The notes beneath the pieces are model-generated. The model did no database searches. It saw only the letters and a program-made list of their open reading frames with translations, and was not told where the DNA came from. Source: a virus. Taken from it: DNA of 22,877 bases. The number at the start of each line of letters is the position of its first letter. Position 1 is the stretch's first letter. The DNA lies in IMG/VR virus record IMGVR_UViG_3300009526_000066, positions 1 through 22,877 of that record. One strand, given 5' to 3'. The position numbers and the translations under genes were made by a program. Shown piece by piece: positions 1 to 6,772 of the stretch.

Positions 1-1
1 T

Positions 2-160
2 ATTCACAAAGGAATATCTAAACGACAATTTAGAAAAAAGTTTACAGTTGCAGATAATGTAGTTGTAAACGATGCTGAATTGAGAGACGGGTTACTTGTT
101 ATTGAATTGGAAAAAATTCTACCCGAAGGTAAAAAACCGAGAACTATTGAAATAAAATAG
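2..160 (+). CDS. hsp20: Small heat-shock protein (Hsp20/IbpA-like), C-terminal part
   Basis: The window opens inside this gene; only the last 52 residues are present and the start is off the left edge. What remains fits the end of an alpha-crystallin domain: a basic stretch (GISKRQFRKKF), a beta-strand segment (VADNVVVNDAEL), the typical DGLLVIEL strand, and a tail with KKPRTIEIK, like the IPEEKKPRxIxI tail of IbpA. Proteins of this family are ATP-independent holdase chaperones, and Hsp20 genes are common in T4-like cyanophages and relatives. A terminator-like hairpin follows the stop codon, so this gene probably ends the upstream transcription unit. Identity is inferred from a partial sequence but the pattern is distinctive. 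Confidence 0.8.
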   Translation: MHKGISKRQFRKKFTVADNVVVNDAELRDGLLVIELEKILPEGKKPRTIEIK

Positions 161-176
161 TTATTAAAAAATGAAC

Positions 177-202
177 AATGGGGGTTGACAATGACCCCCA
201 TT
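177..202 (+). terminator. GC-rich hairpin after hsp20, terminator-like
   Basis: A perfect 9-bp stem, AATGGGGGT (177-185) pairing with ACCCCCATT (194-202), encloses an 8-base loop (TGACAATG). It is the strongest intergenic hairpin seen in this AT-rich window and sits 16 bases after the hsp20 stop. The tract after it is ATAATATA, not a clean T-run, so efficient intrinsic termination is not certain. Confidence 0.6.
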
Positions 203-214
203 ATAATATACGAT
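185..214 (+). promoter_or_regulatory. Candidate sigma70-type promoter overlapping the hairpin
   Basis: A perfect -35 hexamer TTGACA (185-190) lies at the base and loop of the hairpin. Possible -10 hexamers are TATACG (207-212, 16-bp spacer) or TACGAT (209-214, 18-bp spacer), each 4 of 6 to consensus. It would drive the gene at 236, which has a ribosome site (AAGGA, 223-227) 8 bases before its ATG. Start of a new operon after a terminator makes positional sense, but the -10 is imperfect. Confidence 0.45.
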
Positions 215-235
215 GAATAAAAAAGGAAATATATT

Positions 236-730
236 ATGACAGATATGAATCTCAGTATGAGAAATAAAATTGCCGTACACTTTATGCGTGTTGAAGTACC
301 AGAAACAATTGTCCATGAGATATGGGAAAACAGAGGAGTTTTGTTTATACCTGGCAATGAAGATATGGCTGTGAATTTAAATAAAATATTAAATGATTTA
401 GCAAAAGCATATATTAAATTTAATCACAATCTAGAAATAGACCCAGTACATGATTTTAATATTTTTCATAATGGCAATTCTATAGTTGGTGACGGAGATG
501 AAATTCCTAATAAAATTGTTAATCCATTATATCAAATGAGAATGTATTTTGACAATGAAGGCACAACAACTTTTAAATGGGGTGAAAGTAATGCTCATCC
601 ACTATATCCTTATACGGAAGAAGCTGTAGAAAGTGAACGGGGTATGATGTTAATATATCCTACCTATGTAGAAATTGTTGATACAAAAGATGTCAATAGT
701 TATTTAGAAATAAACGGAAGGTTTGAGTAA
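236..730 (+). CDS. Degenerate 2OG-Fe(II)-oxygenase-like protein (paralog 1)
   Basis: This 164-aa protein has no function I can name with certainty. It is a paralog of the next gene: both carry an N-terminal MRNK-x-A-x-HFMRVE-x-P motif followed by a predicted helix, then FKWG or FEWG, and a C-terminal block of the form GMMLIYPTYV. That block resembles the G-x-L-x-x-FPS strand of phage 2OG-Fe(II) oxygenases (PF13759-type), where PSW-L-x-H-x-V supplies a metal-binding His. Here the His is absent (YPTYVEIVDT) and no clear HxD or HxH motif is visible, so if the fold is right the protein is probably not a dioxygenase. The start is set by AAGGA 8 bases upstream. It overlaps nothing upstream and is probably the first gene of the replication operon. 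Confidence 0.65.
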   Translation: MTDMNLSMRNKIAVHFMRVEVPETIVHEIWENRGVLFIPGNEDMAVNLNKILNDLAKAYIKFNHNLEIDPVHDFNIFHNGNSIVGDGDEIPNKIVNPLYQMRMYFDNEGTTTFKWGESNAHPLYPYTEEAVESERGMMLIYPTYVEIVDTKDVNSYLEINGRFE

Positions 731-734
731 AATT

Positions 735-1403
735 ATGAAAGCATTTGACCAGATGCCAGATGGCACAGTAACGGAAGACAAAGAATTTAATAAAAAAGTT
801 GCAGAACACGATTCAAAAATATTTTCAATTGAAGAAACACACGAAGATACCAATAAAGGTTTAAAGATTGAAATGAGAAATAAAATGGCTGCTCATTTTA
901 TGCGTGTGGAAATACCAGATAATATTATTGAAGAAATTAAAGAATTAAAAGAGGAAGACGATAAAGATTTTATTGCAAATTTAACTCACGTATTAGAGAA
1001 GTGTGTAAAGTCTTATCTTAAACACAATTTTAATTTAGAAAAAAAACTTAATATTATGTTTTCTTTTTCTGAAAGAGATATCTACACACTTAACCCTGGT
1101 GAATATCTACCTGATGAATCCAATATAATTGTTAAAGGATTTTTATTTTTAGGTACAGATGGTGACGGTGAAACAAAGTTTGAATGGGGTAAAGAGAAAT
1201 CTCAAATTATAGAAGGTCAAAATGAACTTTCTTTTATAAGAAAAGTTGAAGAAACAGACCATGTATTACGACCTGCTACATCTGAGACTATAAAACATGA
1301 AAAGGGTGTACTAATGTTATATCCGAGTTATGTAAGGAGCAGTACACGTTCTAATACAGGTATGAGACAACACATGTCTGTAAAGGTTAGTTTTAATGAC
1401 TAA
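735..1403 (+). CDS. Degenerate 2OG-Fe(II)-oxygenase-like protein (paralog 2)
   Basis: A 222-aa paralog of the gene at 236, with an N-terminal extension of about 45 charged residues before the shared MRNKMAAHFMRVEIP motif. The core reads like an oxygenase jelly roll: IIVKGFLFLGTDGDGETKF (VSGVYYL-type strand plus loop), then GVLMLYPSYV near residue 195, and a final MSVKVSFND strand resembling the RISISFN ending of PF13759 proteins. The His normally found after FPSW is replaced (YVRSST), and the upstream metal pair is not visible. I infer a tandem duplication of an oxygenase-like gene that lost its iron site and kept a structural or binding role. Start at the ATG at 735 rather than the TTG at 723, because the purine-rich spacing is better; this is not certain. 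Confidence 0.65.
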   Translation: MKAFDQMPDGTVTEDKEFNKKVAEHDSKIFSIEETHEDTNKGLKIEMRNKMAAHFMRVEIPDNIIEEIKELKEEDDKDFIANLTHVLEKCVKSYLKHNFNLEKKLNIMFSFSERDIYTLNPGEYLPDESNIIVKGFLFLGTDGDGETKFEWGKEKSQIIEGQNELSFIRKVEETDHVLRPATSETIKHEKGVLMLYPSYVRSSTRSNTGMRQHMSVKVSFND

Positions 1404-1683
1404 TACTTACACATTTAACGAAGACAAGTATCTGACAGAATTGCAAGATTATATTACAGATACTTACAGTCAACACTATGCAAAAGGTAAACTTCAATCT
1501 ACCGAGTTTATTATTGATAGTGGTCACGGTGAAGGGTTTGCACTTGGAAACATTATGAAATACGCTCAACGTTTTGGCAACAAAGATGGCAAGAACAGAA
1601 AAGACTTGCTTAAAATCTTGCATTATGGTATGATAGCACTTTACAATTTAGATATGGAGACCAATGAAAATGAAAATGAATAG
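1396..1683 (+). CDS. DUF3310-like small protein
   Basis: A 95-aa soluble protein. The central segment HYAKGKLQSTEFIIDSGHGEGFALGNIMKYAQRFGNKDG, followed by a helix with DLLKILHYGMIALY, matches the pattern of DUF3310 phage proteins (Y-Y-x-G-x-IE-x-I, then GN-x-x-KY-x-x-R, K-G-x-x-DL-x-K-x-x-x-Y). The biochemical role of that family is not known to me. Related genes are often found beside the clamp gene of marine T4-like phages. The ATG overlaps the end of the preceding gene by 8 bases, and AAGG (1383-1386) is a suitable ribosome site. It overlaps the start of the clamp gene, so clamp translation is probably coupled to it. Confidence 0.7.
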   Translation: MTNTYTFNEDKYLTELQDYITDTYSQHYAKGKLQSTEFIIDSGHGEGFALGNIMKYAQRFGNKDGKNRKDLLKILHYGMIALYNLDMETNENENE

Positions 1684-2347
1684 TGAAACTTTAAGTGTAT
1701 TGAAAAACTTTTCTGCAATTAATCAAAACTTGATGATTAAAGAAGGTAATACATTAACAACAATGTCAGCGATGAAAAACATCGTGGCCAAAGCAACAGT
1801 GAAAGAAACTTTCCCACAACAAGTTGCCATTTATGATTTAAATGAATTCTTGTCATCGACAAGTTTATTTAAAGACCCTGTGATTGATTTTAGCGAACAG
1901 TATCTTACAATCAAAGAAGAAGGTAGTAACGGTACTAAACTAAAGTATTTTTATTCCGACCCTTCCGTAATTACAACCCCTAGTAAAATGATTACAATGC
2001 CATCAGTTGATGTTACATTTGAACTTACAAGTGAAGATTTAAATCAATTAAAAAAGGCTGCATCTGCTGTTATGGCACCTGACCTTGTATTTGAAAAAAC
2101 CAAAGAAGGTAGTTTTCTTACTGTAAAAGATAAAAAGAATGATACTGCAAATAGTTTTTCTTTAGAAGTTAAATGTACTTCGGAAGCAGAGACTTTTCAG
2201 TTTTATTTTAAAGTAGAGAACTTACAACTATTACCAGGGTCATATGATGTATCTGTTTCATCTAAAAACATAAGTCACTTTAAATCTAAAAGTAACAATG
2301 TAGAATATTGGATAGCACTTGAACCTGAATCAACGTATGGGGTTTAA
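1670..2347 (+). CDS. 45: Sliding clamp (gp45), DNA polymerase processivity factor
   Basis: A trimeric ring clamp that holds the DNA polymerase on DNA and, in T4, also activates late transcription. The protein is recognisable from VLKNFSAIN near the N-terminus, VAIYDLNEFLS (T4: VAIYDLNGFLG), DPSVITTPSKMI (T4: DPSTVVAPNKPI), LPGSYDVSVSSK and the C-terminal YWIALEPEST (T4: YVVALEADST). Three in-frame ATGs follow one another (1664, 1670, 1676). I chose 1670: GGAGA (1656-1660) is then 9 bases upstream, and the N-terminus MKMNSETLSVLKNF has exactly the length of T4 MKLSKDTTALLKNF. The result is 225 aa, close to the 228 aa of T4 gp45. It precedes the clamp loader gene by 3 bases. Confidence 0.93.
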   Translation: MKMNSETLSVLKNFSAINQNLMIKEGNTLTTMSAMKNIVAKATVKETFPQQVAIYDLNEFLSSTSLFKDPVIDFSEQYLTIKEEGSNGTKLKYFYSDPSVITTPSKMITMPSVDVTFELTSEDLNQLKKAASAVMAPDLVFEKTKEGSFLTVKDKKNDTANSFSLEVKCTSEAETFQFYFKVENLQLLPGSYDVSVSSKNISHFKSKSNNVEYWIALEPESTYGV

Positions 2348-2350
2348 TCT

Positions 2351-3286
2351 ATGGAAACATTTTTATGGGTCGAGAAGTATCGACCATCAACGGTAGAAGA
2401 ATGTATATTACCTAGTAAACTTAAAACTACTTTTCAAGAGTTTGTTAATGACAAACATATACCCAATTTAATTTTATCTGGTTCTGCTGGAACTGGTAAG
2501 ACAACAATTGCAAAAGCAATGGTTGAACAAATTGGTAGTACTTGGATGATGATAAATGGTTCAGAGGAATCTGGTATAGATGTTCTTAGAACTAAGATTA
2601 AAAACTTTGCATCAACTGTATCACTAGAAGGTGGCCGTAAGTATATCATCTTAGATGAGGCAGATTATTTAAATCCACAATCTACTCAACCTGCCCTTCG
2701 TGGGTTTATGGAAGAGTTTCATAAGAACTGTGGGTTTATTCTTACTTGTAATTACAAGAATAGATTAATTGACCCTTTACAATCAAGATGTTCTAATGTG
2801 GACTTTACAATTCGTAATGGTGAGAGAGTACAACTTGCTGAAAAATTCTTTAAAAGAGTTCTTAATATTTTAAAACAAGAGAATATTAAATCAGAACCTA
2901 AGGCAGTTGCAGAACTAATCAATGCTCACTTTCCTGATTGGAGAAGAGTATTAAATGAATTACAGAGATATTCTACATCTGGTCAAATCGATGCAGGTAT
3001 TCTTGTTAATATTAGTAATGAGAATGTCAAAGAACTTATGGGTTTCTTAAAGGCAAAAGAATTTACTCATGTTCGTAAATGGATTGTTAATAATCTTGAT
3101 AACGATGCTACTAGAATTATTAGAACAATCTATGATTCTCTTTACACTTCTATTGACCATTCTACTATTCCTCATGCAACACTTATACTCGCTGATTATC
3201 AATACAAATCAGCATTTGCGGCTGACCAAGAAATTAACCTACTGGCTTGTATGACAGAACTAATGTCTCAAGTAAAATTTAAATGA
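2351..3286 (+). CDS. 44: Clamp loader large subunit (gp44), AAA+ ATPase
   Basis: The ATPase subunit of the gp44/gp62 clamp loader, which opens gp45 and places it on primer-template junctions. It is 311 aa (T4 gp44: 319). The N-terminus LWVEKYRPSTVEECILP is the typical RFC-family start. Walker A is GSAGTGKT at residues 44-51, Walker B is IILDEAD at 99-105, and the arginine-finger SRC motif is at 145-147. The C-terminal half is the helical collar region. It follows the clamp by 3 bases and its stop overlaps the next ATG (ATGA, 3283-3286). In T4 the next gene would be 62; here three metabolic genes come between. Confidence 0.96.
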   Translation: METFLWVEKYRPSTVEECILPSKLKTTFQEFVNDKHIPNLILSGSAGTGKTTIAKAMVEQIGSTWMMINGSEESGIDVLRTKIKNFASTVSLEGGRKYIILDEADYLNPQSTQPALRGFMEEFHKNCGFILTCNYKNRLIDPLQSRCSNVDFTIRNGERVQLAEKFFKRVLNILKQENIKSEPKAVAELINAHFPDWRRVLNELQRYSTSGQIDAGILVNISNENVKELMGFLKAKEFTHVRKWIVNNLDNDATRIIRTIYDSLYTSIDHSTIPHATLILADYQYKSAFAADQEINLLACMTELMSQVKFK

Positions 3287-3972
3287 AAGAAGATTTTGTT
3301 TCAGTAGAAAAGTTTGAAAGAACTATTGCAGATTTCTTTGGAGCTCCATATGCAGTGGCAACTGATTGTTGTACCAATGCTATAGAACTTTCACTTAGGA
3401 TATCAAATCAATCTTTTGAAACAAAAACATTTTCTAATATATCACCTAGACTAAGGACAAATAGTATTGTTAGTGGTGAAATAAAAGTACCTGTGTACAC
3501 ATACCTTTCAGTTCCTTTCATGTTAAAGAAAAACAATTGGGAGTTTAAATTTACTGATGAAGAGTGGGTAGGATATTATCATTTAACCGAAAGAGTAGTT
3601 GATGCAGCCGTCTATTGGAAAAGAGATGGTTATGTACCTGGTACATTAATGTGTATTAGTTTTTTTAGAAAAAAACATTTGTCAACTGATAGGGGTGGAA
3701 TTATTCTACTTGATAATAAAGATGATTATGAACACTTAATTAAATTAACATATGATGGTAGAGATAGAACGGATACACCATACTATAAACAAAAAATTAA
3801 TATGGGATATCATTATTACATGACAAATGATAAAGCAGAATTAGGTTTAAAAAACTTTGAAATAGTAAAGGACAAAGAACCTGACCCTAGAAGAAAATGG
3901 GATTGGTATTCACCAATTACTGAAATAACAACTGTATTTGAAAATGAAGACATTATTCCTAGTACAAAGTAA
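3283..3972 (+). CDS. DegT/DnrJ/EryC1-type sugar aminotransferase, short form
   Basis: A PLP-dependent aminotransferase of the DegT/DnrJ/EryC1/StrS group, which usually aminates keto-sugars or keto-cyclitols. Visible signatures are GAPYAVATDCCTNAIELSL (residues 20-38, substrate/PLP phosphate loop), VVDAAVYW (D107, contacts the PLP pyridine), SFFRKKHLSTDRGG (127-139) with K131 at the place of the Schiff-base lysine, and MGYHYYMTNDKAELGL (174-189), equivalent to LGYNYRMTELQAAIGL. The protein is only 229 aa, against about 360-400 for the family: nearly all of the C-terminal small domain is missing, yet the frame is intact and the active site complete. It overlaps gene 44 by 4 bases and the next gene by 29, so it belongs to the same operon. 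The substrate is unknown. Confidence 0.83.
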   Translation: MKEDFVSVEKFERTIADFFGAPYAVATDCCTNAIELSLRISNQSFETKTFSNISPRLRTNSIVSGEIKVPVYTYLSVPFMLKKNNWEFKFTDEEWVGYYHLTERVVDAAVYWKRDGYVPGTLMCISFFRKKHLSTDRGGIILLDNKDDYEHLIKLTYDGRDRTDTPYYKQKINMGYHYYMTNDKAELGLKNFEIVKDKEPDPRRKWDWYSPITEITTVFENEDIIPSTK

Positions 3973-4975
3973 TGTGGGTAAAGGACATCATAGTCGTGTC
4001 AATGCCTTTAACAATTACATAGATGATTCTAGAGTTATCACTAAAAGTTTTACTGGTGTAGGTTTAGATATAGATTTTTTTAATTATGAAAAGAATGACT
4101 TACTACAAATGTATAAAGACTACAACCCTGATATAATTGTCACCGAAGGTTTTCCTTTTGGACGATATGGATGGCATCCACATTTTAATAAAACACTTGA
4201 ACATGGTGGTATTATTGATATTTTAGACGATGCTAAGAGCCATAGCAAGGGTATCTATTCTTTAGACAGAGATATTCCTTGGGTTGAACCTGAACAATCT
4301 AGATTTCATGCAAGTGTTTTAAATGAGTATTACAATGGTGTATTATTTCACACAGATAACAATTTCATAAACCCCAAAACAATTATTCACAATCCAATTA
4401 TAGATGTAGATTTTATTAGTACAAATTATGTAACACAATCTTTTAAACACGAAGAAGACCGAAATGGTATCATTGTTTCTGGTGGAGATTGGTATCCACA
4501 TATAGAAAAGTATTACAACACAGCACTTGAATTGCAAAAAAAGATTGGTGGTCAATGGACTTATATTGTTGGTGACAAAACTTCAAACGAAATGATGACC
4601 AAACTTGCTGATTGTGGAACTGTTATTCATAAACCAACTATTAATGAGTATAGAGAATTATTGGCATATCATGAGGTATCAATAAGTGAAATAGGTGCTG
4701 GTACTTGGTTGGATGTTAATTTAACAAAAACACCTTGTGTTATGATACCTAAACAATTTAATAATGGGAGTGTTTGGGATAATTATGGCGAGATAATAAG
4801 TCATGAACAAAAGTATAGGGCAGACCACTATGAAATAGAAGGTGGCGGTAAAGCTTTATTGTATGATGATATTAATATAGATACATTAAATGATGCAATT
4901 GAATATAGTAAAAAATTAAAAGTAAAACAATATAATATGAATGGTAGAGAGTATGTTAGAAAATTTTTCAACTGA
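3944..4975 (+). CDS. GT-B-fold glycosyltransferase-like protein (MurG/PseG-like)
   Basis: A 343-aa protein with the layout of GT-B, NDP-sugar-using enzymes. The N-terminal Rossmann half begins with LFLVQSNVGKGHHSR (about residues 4-18), the G-x-GH-x-x-R loop typical of MurG/PseG-type proteins. The second half begins with NGIIVSGGDWYP (about 174-184) and contains SEIGAGTWLDVNLTKTPCVMIP (about 248-268), which corresponds to the nucleotide-sugar binding stretch before the conserved TP-x-V-x-IP strand. The likely role is transfer or hydrolysis of a nucleotide-activated sugar; acceptor and donor cannot be told. The start is the ATG at 3944; an in-frame TTG at 3938 is less likely. It lies between an aminotransferase and a radical SAM gene with overlaps on both sides, suggesting one pathway. 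Confidence 0.7.
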   Translation: MKTLFLVQSNVGKGHHSRVNAFNNYIDDSRVITKSFTGVGLDIDFFNYEKNDLLQMYKDYNPDIIVTEGFPFGRYGWHPHFNKTLEHGGIIDILDDAKSHSKGIYSLDRDIPWVEPEQSRFHASVLNEYYNGVLFHTDNNFINPKTIIHNPIIDVDFISTNYVTQSFKHEEDRNGIIVSGGDWYPHIEKYYNTALELQKKIGGQWTYIVGDKTSNEMMTKLADCGTVIHKPTINEYRELLAYHEVSISEIGAGTWLDVNLTKTPCVMIPKQFNNGSVWDNYGEIISHEQKYRADHYEIEGGGKALLYDDINIDTLNDAIEYSKKLKVKQYNMNGREYVRKFFN

Positions 4976-5984
4976 ACAATTAGAAACTATTAATTCATTT
5001 GGTTCACACATGGATTCAGCAGTTAATGGTGAGTACCGATACCCACATACTATAGTTTTATTACCAGGTATTTCTTGCATGTACAAATGTACTTTTTGTG
5101 GTCGTAACTATGATGCAGCTTTTAAAAACGATGAAAAATATTATCATGTATTTAAAGATATCATTTATCAAAATAAAGGACGTGCAACAATTAATATCGG
5201 TGGTGGATTAGAACCACTAACAAGTCCTTACTTTGATTTAATTTGTAGAGATTTACTTGATGTTGGTATGAAGTCGAGATTGATTACAAATGGATTTATG
5301 ATGACACCAAAGTATTTAAAAAAGAATCCTTATGTAGAAAAACTTGATACAATTAGAATATCTTTGTATGGTGTAGATGAAGAAGAGTATACAATAACAA
5401 CTAGAAATCCAAAAGGATTTAATCAAGTTAAAGATAACTTGACAAGTATGAAAAGAAAAGTAAAATTAAATTGGGTATTATTACCTACTAACTATTATAA
5501 ACTACCATTGATATTAGATTACATTGAGGATATTGGTGGTGTTGAAGAATTAAGTTTACGAGAAGATTGGTCAGCACAATATCCTATAGAGGATAGAAAA
5601 AGGTTTACTGATATTTTAAATAAGTTTTATGACCTTGCAAATAAACGAGGTGTAAAAGTTCATTATGGTTATTCAATGTATGACTTAATGAATGGTAAAG
5701 AAACTAAACTAGTTAGATGTGAATTAAAACATCTAGATAGTAAACAATCACCACAAACAAAGGTTTATATTGACCCTAAAGGTGATATATACTGTTATAC
5801 AGGAGCTGCATTTTTAGATAGACCTGGTAGTGACAGACACATCTTAGGTAACTGTTATCAATCAACAATTGATGACGCCCTAAAAAACATGAAAGAAATT
5901 GAACCTCAAGAAGGTGATTTAAAGTATATGGATGCACTAAGTCATTTAATTGAAACTTACAAATGGAGTATTCGGAATGTATGA
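4953..5984 (+). CDS. Radical SAM enzyme with SPASM/twitch-like C-terminus
   Basis: A radical S-adenosylmethionine enzyme of about 343 aa. The canonical cluster motif C-MYK-C-TF-C (Cx3Cx2C) is at residues 42-49, and GGGLEP (about 84-89) fits the SAM-binding GGEP motif. Further cysteines near residues 256, 281 (in DPKGDIYCYTGA) and 301 could ligate an auxiliary iron-sulfur cluster as in SPASM or twitch proteins. Members of this class act on sugars, cyclitols, peptides or cofactors. Next to a DegT aminotransferase and a glycosyltransferase, an amino-sugar or aminocyclitol substrate is the simplest inference (DesII, NeoN and AprD4 are radical SAM enzymes of such pathways), but nothing here fixes the reaction. 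An alternative in-frame ATG is at 4941; neither has a strong ribosome site. Confidence 0.85.
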   Translation: MLENFSTEQLETINSFGSHMDSAVNGEYRYPHTIVLLPGISCMYKCTFCGRNYDAAFKNDEKYYHVFKDIIYQNKGRATINIGGGLEPLTSPYFDLICRDLLDVGMKSRLITNGFMMTPKYLKKNPYVEKLDTIRISLYGVDEEEYTITTRNPKGFNQVKDNLTSMKRKVKLNWVLLPTNYYKLPLILDYIEDIGGVEELSLREDWSAQYPIEDRKRFTDILNKFYDLANKRGVKVHYGYSMYDLMNGKETKLVRCELKHLDSKQSPQTKVYIDPKGDIYCYTGAAFLDRPGSDRHILGNCYQSTIDDALKNMKEIEPQEGDLKYMDALSHLIETYKWSIRNV

Positions 5985-6372
5985 ATTGAAAGAATATCTA
6001 AACTCTATTAATTATCAAAAAAATAATCTAATGGATACAGATGACGTAGCATGGGAAAAGAAATACCCTGCTTATATTGTCAACAAATGTCTTGCCCCCT
6101 TTGGCGATACTATTATGCTTGTCAATGAAATGAACATAAGACACCACTTAAACAACAAACTTCAATATAATTTTTTACTAAATAGTTTGCGAACACGAAA
6201 AAGATTTGCACCATGGATGAAATCGAGCAAATCTAAAAACTTGGAGTATGTAAAAGAGTATTATGGTTATAGTAATGAAAAGGCAAAATCTGCTCTTGAC
6301 ATGCTTAGTAATGAACAAATAGATTACATAAAACAAAAATTGAACAGGGGTGGAAAAAATGGAAAGCGTTAG
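5977..6372 (+). CDS. 62: Clamp loader small subunit (gp62)
   Basis: The non-ATPase subunit that assembles with four copies of gp44. It is 131 aa, shorter than T4 gp62 (187), as is usual in marine T4-like phages. The recognisable core is YIVNKCLAPFGDTIMLVNEMN, then HHLNNKLQYNFLLNSLRTRKRF with a following W, equivalent to T4 MVENALSQFPECMPAVYAMN and FNYLMAAVPRGKRYGKW, and a terminal YGYSNEKAKSALDMLSNEQ. The ATG at 5977 is chosen because GGAG (5965-5968) is 8 bases upstream; the longer reading would need a TTG at 5950. It overlaps the radical SAM gene by 8 bases and regA by 14, so the inserted cassette is stitched tightly into the clamp-loader operon. Confidence 0.88.
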   Translation: MYELKEYLNSINYQKNNLMDTDDVAWEKKYPAYIVNKCLAPFGDTIMLVNEMNIRHHLNNKLQYNFLLNSLRTRKRFAPWMKSSKSKNLEYVKEYYGYSNEKAKSALDMLSNEQIDYIKQKLNRGGKNGKR

Positions 6373-6772
6373 TTTTAATAAAGACCAAATGCTTGAGGTA
6401 ACATTAAAAGAGCCAGATGATTTTCTAAAAGTTAGAGAAACATTATCTAGAATCGGTGTTGCTTCAAGAAAAGAAAAAAAGTTATATCAATCGTGTCATA
6501 TTCTTCATAAACAAGGTAAGTATTACATAGTTCACTTTAAAGAACTATTTGCTTTAGACGGCAAAGAAACAAACCTTACAGAGAATGACATATCAAGAAG
6601 AAATAGGATTGCTAGTCTATTAAAAGATTGGGGTCTAATAGATGTTGTTGGTGAAATCGGAGAGATGTCACCTTTAAGTCAAATCAAAATAATAAGTTTT
6701 AAAGAAAAGTCGGAGTGGAATTTGGAAACAAAATATAATATTGGGAAGACTAGGGATGAAAACAGTTTATGA
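6359..6772 (+). CDS. regA: RegA translational repressor of early genes
   Basis: An RNA-binding protein that in T4 blocks ribosome access on early mRNAs. The match to T4 RegA is very clear: LEVTLKEPDDFLKVRETLSR (T4: IEITLKKPEDFLKVKETLTR), LYQSCHILHKQGKYYIVHFKE (T4: LYQSCHILQKKGLYYIVHFKE), RRNRIASLLKDWGLIDVV and KIISFKEKSEWNLETKYNIG. The start at 6359 has AGGGG 8 bases upstream and gives 137 aa, with about 10 residues before the T4 start point; an internal ATG at 6389 would match T4 length but lacks a ribosome site. It lies between 62 and 43 as in T4, except for the amidinotransferase that follows. Confidence 0.96.
   Translation: MESVSFNKDQMLEVTLKEPDDFLKVRETLSRIGVASRKEKKLYQSCHILHKQGKYYIVHFKELFALDGKETNLTENDISRRNRIASLLKDWGLIDVVGEIGEMSPLSQIKIISFKEKSEWNLETKYNIGKTRDENSL

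Noticed and set aside
1664-1669. Upstream ATG at 1664 as clamp start
   Set aside because: The ribosome site would be only 3 bases away; 1670 gives better spacing and the same N-terminal length as T4 gp45.
2769-2797. TTGACC-N17-TCTAAT promoter-like sequence inside gene 44
   Set aside because: It matches 10 of 12 bases, but no gene starts downstream within several hundred bases. It shows the level of chance hits in this AT-rich DNA.
5439-5466. TTGACA-N16-TAAAAT promoter-like sequence inside the radical SAM gene
   Set aside because: It lies in mid-gene, more than 500 bases before the next start; probably chance.
3283-5984. Naming the aminotransferase and radical SAM genes DesI and DesII
   Set aside because: The enzyme classes match that pair, but the motifs seen do not define the substrate and the aminotransferase is far shorter than DesI.
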